DNA of 64,000 bases. It comes from Massilia sp. 9096 (GTDB taxonomy: Bacteria; Pseudomonadota; Gammaproteobacteria; Burkholderiales; Burkholderiaceae_D). The position numbers and the translations under genes are program-made. The DNA lies in NCBI RefSeq assembly GCF_000745265.1, contig NZ_JQNN01000001.1, positions 4,960,001 through 5,024,000 on the forward strand. The letters are read 5' to 3'. The stretch's first letter is position 1. Each line of letters starts with the position of its first letter. The notes beneath the pieces are model-generated. The model ran no database searches. It saw only the letters and a program-made list of their open reading frames with translations, and had not been told where the DNA came from. Below, in pieces: positions 57,612 to 64,000 of this stretch.

Positions 57612-58304
57612 ATGTCCATCCTGCTCGTCCCCGGCTTCATGGCCGATGAAACCCTCTGGAACGACCTGCTGCCGCGCCTCGCGCCGTTCGGCCCGGTCGT
57701 GCATGCCGACCTGCGCCACGACGCGACCATCGAGGCGATGGCGCGGCGCGCGCTTGAATCCGCCCCCGAGACCTTCCTGCTGGTGGGCTTTTCGATGGGC
57801 GGCTACGTCGCGCGCGAGATCGCCCGCCTGGCGCCCGCACGCGTGCGCGCGCTGGTCCTGATCGCGACCTCGACCCGGCCCGACACGCCGTCACTGCAAA
57901 AGAAAAAAGGCGCGATCGGCCGCGCCGATGCGTCGATCGCCTTCAGCGGCTTGAGCCGCACCGCGGTGGCCAGTTCGCTGCATCCGAAGGACCGCAACAA
58001 CGACGCCCTGATCGAGCGCGTGCGTGCGATGGGCACGCGCCTGGGCGGCGAAGTGTTCCGGCGCCAGTCGATGCTCGAGCGTCCCGGCGACCTCGATCGG
58101 CTGAACGAGATCCGCTGTCCGACGCTGGTGATCGCCGCCGATCACGACCAGCTGCGCAGCATGGAGGAAGCGCAGGAGATGCAGGCCGGGATCGCGGGCG
58201 CGGCGTTTGCCGTGATCGCGGACAGCGGGCACATGATTCCGATCGAGGCGCCGCAGCGGCTGGGCGACGTGGTCGTGCCGTGGCTGGCGCGGCATGCCGG
58301 CTGA
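57612..58304 (+). CDS. Alpha/beta hydrolase
   Basis: This 230-residue hydrolase has nucleophile Ser61 (GFSMGG), a downstream acid in VIAADHDQ and His in GHMIPIEAPQ. The short length and the LLVPGFMAD start suggest an esterase of unknown substrate. No signal peptide is present. Confidence 0.88.
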   Translation: MSILLVPGFMADETLWNDLLPRLAPFGPVVHADLRHDATIEAMARRALESAPETFLLVGFSMGGYVAREIARLAPARVRALVLIATSTRPDTPSLQKKKGAIGRADASIAFSGLSRTAVASSLHPKDRNNDALIERVRAMGTRLGGEVFRRQSMLERPGDLDRLNEIRCPTLVIAADHDQLRSMEEAQEMQAGIAGAAFAVIADSGHMIPIEAPQRLGDVVVPWLARHAG

Positions 58305-58357
58305 GTATCGCTGTCGCCCCAGCGTGCGCGGGGGGCGACATTTAAGCTAGCGATAGA

Positions 58358-59812
58358 TCAGAGCGCGCGGTTGTGCAAACGCTGGATCGCTTCCGCCACG
58401 CCCTGGCCGTAGGCCGGATCGGCCTTCAGGAAGTGCCCGATCTGGCGGTCTTGCGTGGCCGCATCGGTCTGGCCCAGCGCGCCGGCGATGTTATCGATCA
58501 GGTTGCGCTTGCCTTCCTCGGTCAAGAGGCGGAACAGGTTGCCGGCCTGGGTGAAATGGTCGTCGGTGGCGCGGGTGTCGTAACGGCCCGCGACGCCTTC
58601 GACCTGCCAGCCCGCATCGCCGTGGCCGAAACCGCCGGCCGCCGGCATGGCGCGCACCGGGTCGTAGTTCCGCGCCGCGCCGCCGTTGGCGATCGCCATG
58701 CCGCCGTCGCGCTGCTGGTTGTGGAACGGGCAGCGCGGACGGTTCACCGGCAAGTGCTGGTGGTTGGTGCCGACGCGGTACAGCTGGGCGTCGTGGTAGG
58801 CGAACAGGCGCGCCTGCAGCATCTTGTCCGGGCTGTAGCCCAGGCCCGGCACCACGTTCGACGGCGACAGCGCGGCCTGCTCGACATCCTGGTGGTAGTT
58901 GTCCGGATTGCGGTTCAGTTCCAGGATGCCGACCGGGATGCGCGGGAACTCGCCCTGCGGCCACACCTTGGTCAGGTCGAACGCGTCCCAGCCGGTTTTC
59001 GCTTCCCAGCGCGCGCGCGTGTCGTCGTCCATGACCTGGATCTCGACGCTCCAGCGCGGAAAATCACCCTTGGCGATCGCGTTGAACAAATCGCGCTGCG
59101 CGTAGTCCGGGTCGGCGCCGGCCAGGCGCACCGCTTCCGCGGCCGACAGGTTCTTGATGCCCTGCAGGGTCTTGAAGTGCCATTTCACCCAGACGCGTTG
59201 GCCGTCTTCGTTGATCAGGCTGTAGGTGTGGCTGCCGAAGCCGTCCATGTGGCGGTAGCCGTCCGGGGTGCCGCGGTCCGAGAACAGGATCGTGACCTGG
59301 TGCAGGCTTTCCGGGGCCTGGCTCCAGAAGTCCCACATCATCTGCGCCGATTTCAGGTTGGTCTGCGGATCGCGCTTCTGGGTGTGGATGAAGTCCGGGA
59401 ACTTGATGCCATCCTTGAGGAAGAAGGTCGGGGTGTTGTTGCCGACCAGGTCCCAGTTGCCGTCTTCGGTGTAGAAGCGCAGCGCGAAGCCGCGCGGGTC
59501 GCGTTCGGTGTCGGCCGAACCCTTTTCGCCGCCGACGGTCGAAAAACGCAGGAAGGTCTCGGTCTGCTTGCCGACTCCGTTGAACAGCCTGGCCTTGGTG
59601 TATTGGCTGATGTCATGCGTGACAGTAAAGGTGCCGAACGCGCCCGAACCCTTGGCGTGCACCACGCGCTCGGGGATGCGCTCGCGGTTGAAGTGCTGCA
59701 GTTTTTCGATCAGGTGGAAGTCCTGCAGCAGCACCGGGCCGCGCGGGCCGGCGGTGATCGAGTTCTGGTTGTCGGCGACGGGGATGCCGGAAGCGGTGGT
59801 CAGGTCGGTCAT
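58358..59812 (-). CDS. katA: Small-subunit catalase KatA
   Basis: This 484-residue clade-3-type catalase has catalytic His52 (RVVHAKGSGAFG), Asn125 (WDLVGNN) and heme Tyr in ARLFAYHDAQ. It lacks the large-subunit extensions. The NADPH-binding region includes HQHLPVNRP. The ATG at 59812 fits the family start; the ribosome site is weak. An 8-bp inverted repeat lies 29 nt upstream. With KatE it gives two catalases in the window. Confidence 0.95.
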   Translation of the reverse strand: MTDLTTASGIPVADNQNSITAGPRGPVLLQDFHLIEKLQHFNRERIPERVVHAKGSGAFGTFTVTHDISQYTKARLFNGVGKQTETFLRFSTVGGEKGSADTERDPRGFALRFYTEDGNWDLVGNNTPTFFLKDGIKFPDFIHTQKRDPQTNLKSAQMMWDFWSQAPESLHQVTILFSDRGTPDGYRHMDGFGSHTYSLINEDGQRVWVKWHFKTLQGIKNLSAAEAVRLAGADPDYAQRDLFNAIAKGDFPRWSVEIQVMDDDTRARWEAKTGWDAFDLTKVWPQGEFPRIPVGILELNRNPDNYHQDVEQAALSPSNVVPGLGYSPDKMLQARLFAYHDAQLYRVGTNHQHLPVNRPRCPFHNQQRDGGMAIANGGAARNYDPVRAMPAAGGFGHGDAGWQVEGVAGRYDTRATDDHFTQAGNLFRLLTEEGKRNLIDNIAGALGQTDAATQDRQIGHFLKADPAYGQGVAEAIQRLHNRAL

Positions 59813-59840
59813 GGCTGTTCTTTCAAGGCTGAGGTTGTTT

Positions 59841-59866
59841 GCTATCGAACTCAATAAATCGATAGC
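59841..59866. promoter_or_regulatory. Inverted repeat upstream of katA
   Basis: GCTATCGA (59841-59848) and TCGATAGC (59859-59866) are a perfect 8-bp inverted repeat with a 10-nt spacer, just before the katA start. The arms share CTATCG/CGATAG with the site upstream of katE. Confidence 0.5.
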
Positions 59867-59933
59867 TGTGATTTATTCATGGCCATGATAGGTCAGCCAT
59901 ACTATTTGGGCAAACTATCTGTTTATATGGATT

Positions 59934-59952
59934 CCATTAAAAAATTTAATGG
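59934..59952. promoter_or_regulatory. AT-rich inverted repeat between katA and the HD-GYP gene
   Basis: CCATTAAA and TTTAATGG form a perfect 8-bp inverted repeat around AAA. A TTGACA lies at 59958-59963 downstream, but no clear -10 is at normal spacing. Confidence 0.4.
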
Positions 59953-60027
59953 ATGTGTTGACACCAATCGATGATCGATATTGCCCATAATCATCAAATA
60001 TTATCGAATCGAAAGCCTGGTCGAGCC

Positions 60028-61401
60028 ATGAACGCGCCTGCATCCCACCTCCATGCCCTGAAATTGTCGGAACTGATCGGTTCCTTCAGCTATGCGCTCG
60101 ACATCACCGAGGGCCAGCCGCCGGGCCATTGCCTGCGCTGCTGCTGGATCGGCATGCATATCGGGCGCCAGGCCGGCTTGAGCGAGACGCAGCTGTGGGA
60201 GCTGTACTACACGCTGCTGCTCAAGGACCTGGGCTGCAGCAGCAATGCGGCGCGCATCTGCGAGCTGTACCTGACCGACGACCTGAATTTCAAGAGCGAC
60301 TGGATGCTGGTCGGCGACAGCCTGCCGCAGGTGCTCGGCTTCGTGCTCAAGCACACCGGGCTGAAGGCCGGCCTGGCCGAGCGCTTCCGCAAGGTGATGA
60401 CGATCCTGCGCGAAGGCCCGACCTATGCGCAGGAACTGGTGGCCACGCGCTGCCAGCGCGGCGCCGAGATCGCGCGCCTGCTGCGCTTCCCGCAGGGCGT
60501 GGCCGACGGCATCTACTCGCTCGACGAGCATTTCAACGGCGGCGGCAAGCCGGCGCAGCTGGCGGGCGAGGCCATCCCGATCTATTCGCGCATCGCGCTG
60601 ATGGCGCAAGTGATCGACGTGTTCCACACCGCGAGCGGGCGCGCGGCCGCGCTCAAGGAAGTGCGCACGCGCGCCGGCCAGTGGTTCGACCCGCGCCTGG
60701 TCGAGGCGTTCGAGGCGGTCGCCCCGAGCGACGCCTTCTGGACCGTGCTGGCCGGCGACCAGGTCGAGCGCGCGGTGGCCGATCTGCAGCCTGCCGGCCA
60801 TGGCCAGGAATCGCCGCTGGACGATGACTACCTGGACGACATCGCCGCCGCCTTCGGCCAGGTGGTCGATGCGAAAAGCCCGTACACCAGCGGCCACAGC
60901 GCGCGCGTGGCGCTGTACACCGACATGATCGGCGAGTCGCTCGGCTTGTCCGAGCCGCGCCGGCGCTGGCTCAAGCGCGGCGCGCTGCTGCACGACGTCG
61001 GCAAGCTGGGCGTCTCGAACAGCGTGCTCGACAAGGCCGGCGCGCTCGACCGCGATGAATGGGACGCGGTCAAGCAGCATGCCGCCTTCACCGAGACCAT
61101 CCTGGGCCGCATCGGCGCCTTCCGCGAGCTGGCGGCGATCGCCGGCGCCCACCACGAGCGCCTGGACGGTACCGGCTATCCGCGCGGCCTGAGCGCGGAC
61201 GACATCCGCATCGAAACGCGCATCATCACCACCGCCGACATCTTCGACGCCATCACGGCGGCGCGCCCATACCGCGGCGCGATCCCGATTCCGCAAGCCC
61301 TGGAGATGATGGGCAAGACGGTCGGCAGCGCGCTCGATCCGGATTGCTACGCGGCGCTGGTGCGCGCGGTGGAGCAGGTGCCGTTCCCGCAGGCGGCTTG
61401 A
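60028..61401 (+). CDS. HD-GYP domain protein (tandem HD)
   Basis: This 457-residue protein has a degenerate N-terminal HD-like region (WELYYTLLLKDLGCSSNAARICE). The C-terminal HD-GYP domain has HDVGKLG and HHERLDGTGYPRGL, so c-di-GMP hydrolysis is expected. No receiver or membrane domain is present. The ATG at 60028 is preferred; an in-frame ATG at 59971 would add 19 residues. Neither has a clear ribosome site. It is divergent from katA. Confidence 0.9.
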   Translation: MNAPASHLHALKLSELIGSFSYALDITEGQPPGHCLRCCWIGMHIGRQAGLSETQLWELYYTLLLKDLGCSSNAARICELYLTDDLNFKSDWMLVGDSLPQVLGFVLKHTGLKAGLAERFRKVMTILREGPTYAQELVATRCQRGAEIARLLRFPQGVADGIYSLDEHFNGGGKPAQLAGEAIPIYSRIALMAQVIDVFHTASGRAAALKEVRTRAGQWFDPRLVEAFEAVAPSDAFWTVLAGDQVERAVADLQPAGHGQESPLDDDYLDDIAAAFGQVVDAKSPYTSGHSARVALYTDMIGESLGLSEPRRRWLKRGALLHDVGKLGVSNSVLDKAGALDRDEWDAVKQHAAFTETILGRIGAFRELAAIAGAHHERLDGTGYPRGLSADDIRIETRIITTADIFDAITAARPYRGAIPIPQALEMMGKTVGSALDPDCYAALVRAVEQVPFPQAA

Positions 61402-61431
61402 GCGCTGCGCTCGGCCCGGAACGCCGCCCGG

Positions 61432-62187
61432 CTAGATCGTCTGGCCGCCGGACACCTCGATGCGCTGGCCGGTGACCCAGCGGTTGTCCGGGCGCAGCAG
61501 GCTGGCGACCATCGGTCCGATATCGTCGGGCAGGCCGACCCGGCCGAGCGCCGTCATCGCCGCGAACTGCCGGTTCAGGTCGGGCAGGTCGCGCACCGCG
61601 CCGCCGAGGAAATCGGTTTCGATGGCGCCCGGCGCGATCACGTTGGCGGTGATGCCGCGGCTGCCGAATTCCTTGGCCATGTACAGCGTCAGCGTTTCGA
61701 CCGCGCCCTTGGCCGCGGCATAGGCCGCGAAGCCCGCGAACGAGATGCGGGTCAGGCCGGACGAGACGTTGACGATGCGCCCGCCATCGGCGAGAAGCGG
61801 CGCCAGCGCCCGGGTCAGGAAGAACACGCCTTTGACGTGGGTGTCGAACAGGCTGTCGAACTGGGCTTCGGTGGTCTCGAGGATGCTCGCCATCTCGCCC
61901 TGGCCGGCATTGTTGACCAGGTGGTCGAAGCCGTCGCGTTGCCAGGTGTCGGCCAGCGCGGCTTTCAACGCGCCGGCGAAGGCGCCGAACGAGGCGATGT
62001 CGGTGAGGTCGAGCCGCAGGGCGAGCGCCTTGCGGCCCAGTTGCGCGATCTCGGCGGCCACGGCCTGCGCCTGGTCGGCGCCGCCGCGGTAGGTCAGGAT
62101 CACGTCGCCGCCCTGGCGCGCGATGGCCAGCGCCATATTGCGGCCGAGGCCGCGGCTGGCGCCGGTGACGAGGGAAACGGTAGTCAT
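61432..62187 (-). CDS. SDR-family oxidoreductase
   Basis: This 251-residue classical short-chain dehydrogenase has cofactor motif TGASRGLG, NNAG, a catalytic Ser in VNVSSG and Tyr-Lys in AAYAAAKGA. The C-terminal VTGQRIEVSGGQTI is typical. NADP(H) preference is likely but unproven. It is divergent from the AraC-type gene, a common regulator-target layout. Confidence 0.93.
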   Translation of the reverse strand: MTTVSLVTGASRGLGRNMALAIARQGGDVILTYRGGADQAQAVAAEIAQLGRKALALRLDLTDIASFGAFAGALKAALADTWQRDGFDHLVNNAGQGEMASILETTEAQFDSLFDTHVKGVFFLTRALAPLLADGGRIVNVSSGLTRISFAGFAAYAAAKGAVETLTLYMAKEFGSRGITANVIAPGAIETDFLGGAVRDLPDLNRQFAAMTALGRVGLPDDIGPMVASLLRPDNRWVTGQRIEVSGGQTI

Positions 62188-62327
62188 TGCAGGATTCCTT
62201 GCAGAGGGTGGAGAAGGGCTCCACTATCGTGCCGTTCGAGCGTTCGAAGTTGCCCGATCCGGCCGATTGCTTGCCCGATCGTCCAGGCGCCGTTGCGCCG
62301 GCGCGCAGCCGGCGCTAAGCTCGCGCC

Positions 62328-63224
62328 ATGACCATTTCACTGCTCGATGCCGTGCGCCGCCATGCGGACGTCCACGCCGATACCCAGGGCGTCGCCGCCA
62401 CGCCCATCGCCGGGCTGGCGATCCTGCGCGAGACCTGTCCGTCGCCATTGCGCGTGGCCGTCTCGAAGCCGCTGGTGGCCCTGGTGCTGCAAGGCGCCAA
62501 GCGCGTGGCGATGGGCGCCCATACCTTCGATTTCGGCGCCGGCGACTCGCTGCTGATCGCGGCCGACGTGCCGACCGTCAGCCAGGTCACCGCCGCTTCG
62601 CCGGCGCAGCCTTATTATTCGTTCGTGATCGAACTCGATCCGGCCGTGATCGCGGCGCTGGTGGCGGAAATGGGGCCGGCCCCCGCTTTGCTGCGGGCCG
62701 AGCTGGCGGTGCGCGTCGATCCGACCGAGGCCGAAGTCGCGGACTGCGCACTGCGCCTGCTGCGCTTGCTCGATCGTCCAGACGCGTTGTCGCTGTTGGC
62801 GCAGCCGCTGGTGCGCGAACTGCACTACTGGCTGCTGGCCGGACGCCACGGCGCGGCGATCCGGGCGCTGGGCGCGGCCGGCAGCCACGCGCAGCGCATC
62901 GGACGGGCGGTGGCGCTGATCCGCGCCGGATTCGCCGGGCCGCTGCGGGTCGAACAGCTGGCCGAGGCTGCCGGCATGAGCGTGTCGAGTTTCCACGTCC
63001 ATTTTCGCGGCGTGACCTCGTTGTCGCCGCTGCAGTTCCAGAAGCAGCTGCGTCTGATCGAGGCGCGCCGGACCATGCTGGCCGACGGCGCGCCGATCGC
63101 CAATGCCGCGTTCGCGGTCGGCTACGAGAGCGTTTCGCAGTTCACGCGCGAGTACGGGCGCATGTTCGGCCGTCCTCCCGCGCGCGACGTGCGTGATGCG
63201 CGCGCCCGCCCGCGTGCGGCCTAG
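62328..63224 (+). CDS. AraC-family transcriptional regulator
   Basis: This 298-residue protein has an N-terminal AraC_N-type cupin sensor (SKPLVALVLQGAKRV, FGAGDSLLIAADVP). A C-terminal double helix-turn-helix follows (VEQLAEAAGMSVSSFHVHFRG, IANAAFAVGYESVSQFTREYGRMFG). It probably controls the divergent SDR gene. The effector is unknown. Confidence 0.92.
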   Translation: MTISLLDAVRRHADVHADTQGVAATPIAGLAILRETCPSPLRVAVSKPLVALVLQGAKRVAMGAHTFDFGAGDSLLIAADVPTVSQVTAASPAQPYYSFVIELDPAVIAALVAEMGPAPALLRAELAVRVDPTEAEVADCALRLLRLLDRPDALSLLAQPLVRELHYWLLAGRHGAAIRALGAAGSHAQRIGRAVALIRAGFAGPLRVEQLAEAAGMSVSSFHVHFRGVTSLSPLQFQKQLRLIEARRTMLADGAPIANAAFAVGYESVSQFTREYGRMFGRPPARDVRDARARPRAA

Positions 63225-63288
63225 TCGAGCCGTCCCGTCACCCCGCCAGGACCGGCGGCGCCAACACTCGATCGGCCAGGCGACGCGT

Positions 63289-63537
63289 GGCGCCGCGCAG
63301 CCGACGGCCAGCGTGCGCCTGGCGCCGCACTTCGTCGTCGACATGCCGGTGGCCCGGATCGTCAATCCGATCACTCACGCCAACTGGGAAGGCAAGGGCG
63401 TGCAGCCCGACGTGGTGGTGCCCTCGCGCGCCGCGCTGGAGGTCGCGACCGTCGTCATCCTGAAGCGGATGCTGGCGATCGAGACCGGCCCGGCGCGCCG
63501 TGCACGCATCGCGCAATGGCTGCGCGACGAGCAGTAA
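63289..63537 (+). pseudogene. Remnant of an S41-family peptidase (C-terminal end)
   Basis: The frame reads GAAQPTASVRLAPHFVVD, then INPITxxNWEGxGVxPDVxVP-like VNPITHANWEGKGVQPDVVV, the conserved end of S41 tail-specific peptidases. The catalytic Ser region and everything N-terminal are absent; upstream lies the end of the AraC gene. No start or ribosome site is present, so it is a truncated relic. Confidence 0.75.
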
Positions 63538-63561
63538 GGCGTTTTGCGCCGGGAAAAAGAA

Positions 63562-63592
63562 AAGGCGCCGACCCACGAGCGGGCGGCGCCTT
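63562..63592 (-). terminator. Terminator after the Ohr gene
   Basis: AAGGCGCCG (63562-63570) pairs with CGGCGCCTT (63584-63592). On the minus strand the hairpin is followed by CTTTTCTTTTT, an intrinsic terminator for the Ohr gene. Confidence 0.85.
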
Positions 63593-63631
63593 CGTTCATG
63601 CGCACCGGACGGCGCCGGTGCGTGTTGGAGC

Positions 63632-64000
63632 TTAGACCAGGTGCACGTTCACTTCGATGTTGCCGCGGGTCGCGTTCGAGTACGGGCAGACGATGTGGGC
63701 GGCGTCGATCAGGTCCTGCGCCACGGCGCGGTCCAGGCCCGGCAGGTTGACTGCCAGCTCGACGGCCAGGGCGAAGCCGGTCGGCACCGGGCCGAGCGAG
63801 ACGCTGGCGTCGACCGAGGTCTCGGCCGGGACGGTGACTTTCTTCTGGCCGGCGACGAACTTGATGGCGCCGATGAAGCAAGCCGAGTAACCGGCGGCGA
63901 ACAGCTGTTCCGGGTTGGTCGCGCCGCCTTTGCCGCCCAGTTCCTTCGGCGGCATCAGGGCCACGTCCAGCAGGCCGTCGTCGGTGGTGGCGCGGCCTTC
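63632..64000 (-). CDS. ohr: Ohr/OsmC-family organic hydroperoxide resistance protein (5' end outside window)
   Basis: Ohr reduces organic hydroperoxides with a reactive Cys. The visible 122 residues have the peroxidatic Cys region (LFAAGYSACFIGAIKF) and the resolving Cys (IVCPYSNATRGNIEV). The frame is open to the window edge (EGRATTDDGLLDVAL), so about 15-25 N-terminal residues are outside. The terminator is at 63562-63592. OsmC is the alternative, but the VCPYS motif favours Ohr. Confidence 0.93.
   Translation of the reverse strand, partial: EGRATTDDGLLDVALMPPKELGGKGGATNPEQLFAAGYSACFIGAIKFVAGQKKVTVPAETSVDASVSLGPVPTGFALAVELAVNLPGLDRAVAQDLIDAAHIVCPYSNATRGNIEVNVHLV

Noticed and set aside
59866..59935. 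Full four-part OxyR site upstream of katA
   Set aside because: Several ATAG and CTAT elements exist but their spacing is not the 7-nt pattern; only the shared inverted repeat is kept.

Overview
The window is GC-rich, densely coded DNA from a chromosome. The gene set points to a Massilia/Duganella-like member of the Oxalobacteraceae (Burkholderiales). It includes TamA/TamB, QueC, a PEP-CTERM exosortase substrate, several methyl-accepting chemotaxis proteins and HD-GYP proteins, a polyhydroxybutyrate-depolymerase-type esterase and two catalases. This placement is inferred from gene families and base composition, because no rRNA or other marker gene is present. I see no insertion sequence, phage, integron, CRISPR array or replication origin. 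The region reads as ordinary chromosome with a few decayed genes.

Layout. 1-6.1 kb: the tamA-tamB outer-membrane assembly pair (minus strand; tamB runs off the left edge). 6.2-8.5 kb: queC and small hypothetical genes. 8.5-14.7 kb: a signalling block with a GAF-domain histidine kinase facing a minus-strand run of an HD-GYP response regulator, a hybrid histidine kinase and a PPC-domain protein. 14.9-21.3 kb: an endonuclease VIII-like glycosylase, a DUF3016 protein, the large catalase KatE, a thioesterase, an M20 peptidase and an NTF2-like protein. 21.3-25.3 kb: a coupled envelope operon (MepK-like peptidase, exported protein, lipoprotein) divergent from an ArnT-like glycosyltransferase. 25.4-33.8 kb: exported peptidases (M16, DUF885, M1), with bluB coupled to the M1 gene, plus a YecD-like hydrolase. 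33.8-41.8 kb: a flavin monooxygenase, a Ser/Gly-rich exported protein, a bestrophin, an aldo/keto reductase, uvsE, a chemotaxis receptor and an SdpR-type regulator with a small membrane protein. 41.9-49.0 kb: a ribbon-helix-helix regulator with its palindromic site next to a PHB-depolymerase-like esterase, DUF2058, a GNAT remnant, a second chemotaxis receptor, a MerR regulator and a host-attachment family protein. 49.2-51.6 kb: a family 2A encapsulin locus (shell plus cysteine desulfurase cargo) whose shell gene is frameshifted. 51.9-55.3 kb: yjdM, tRNA-Phe and a three-gene PEP-CTERM/metalloprotease operon behind a near-consensus sigma-54 promoter. 55.5-64 kb: thioesterase, amidohydrolase, hydrolase, small catalase KatA, HD-GYP protein, a divergent SDR/AraC pair, an S41 peptidase remnant and an Ohr-type peroxidase cut by the right edge.

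The most notable points are four. (1) The sulfur-linked encapsulin operon has a one-base lesion in a T-run of the shell gene; restoring it gives a full 310-residue shell. (2) A sigma-54 promoter drives an exported PEP-CTERM protein, a post-PEP-CTERM protein and a PA-domain zinc protease. (3) KatE has Cys at the position of the cross-linking His of E. coli HPII, which predicts a Cys-Tyr bond. (4) CTATCG/CGATAG inverted repeats occur upstream of both catalase genes. Oxidative-stress functions recur across the window (katE, katA, ohr, glycosylase, uvsE).
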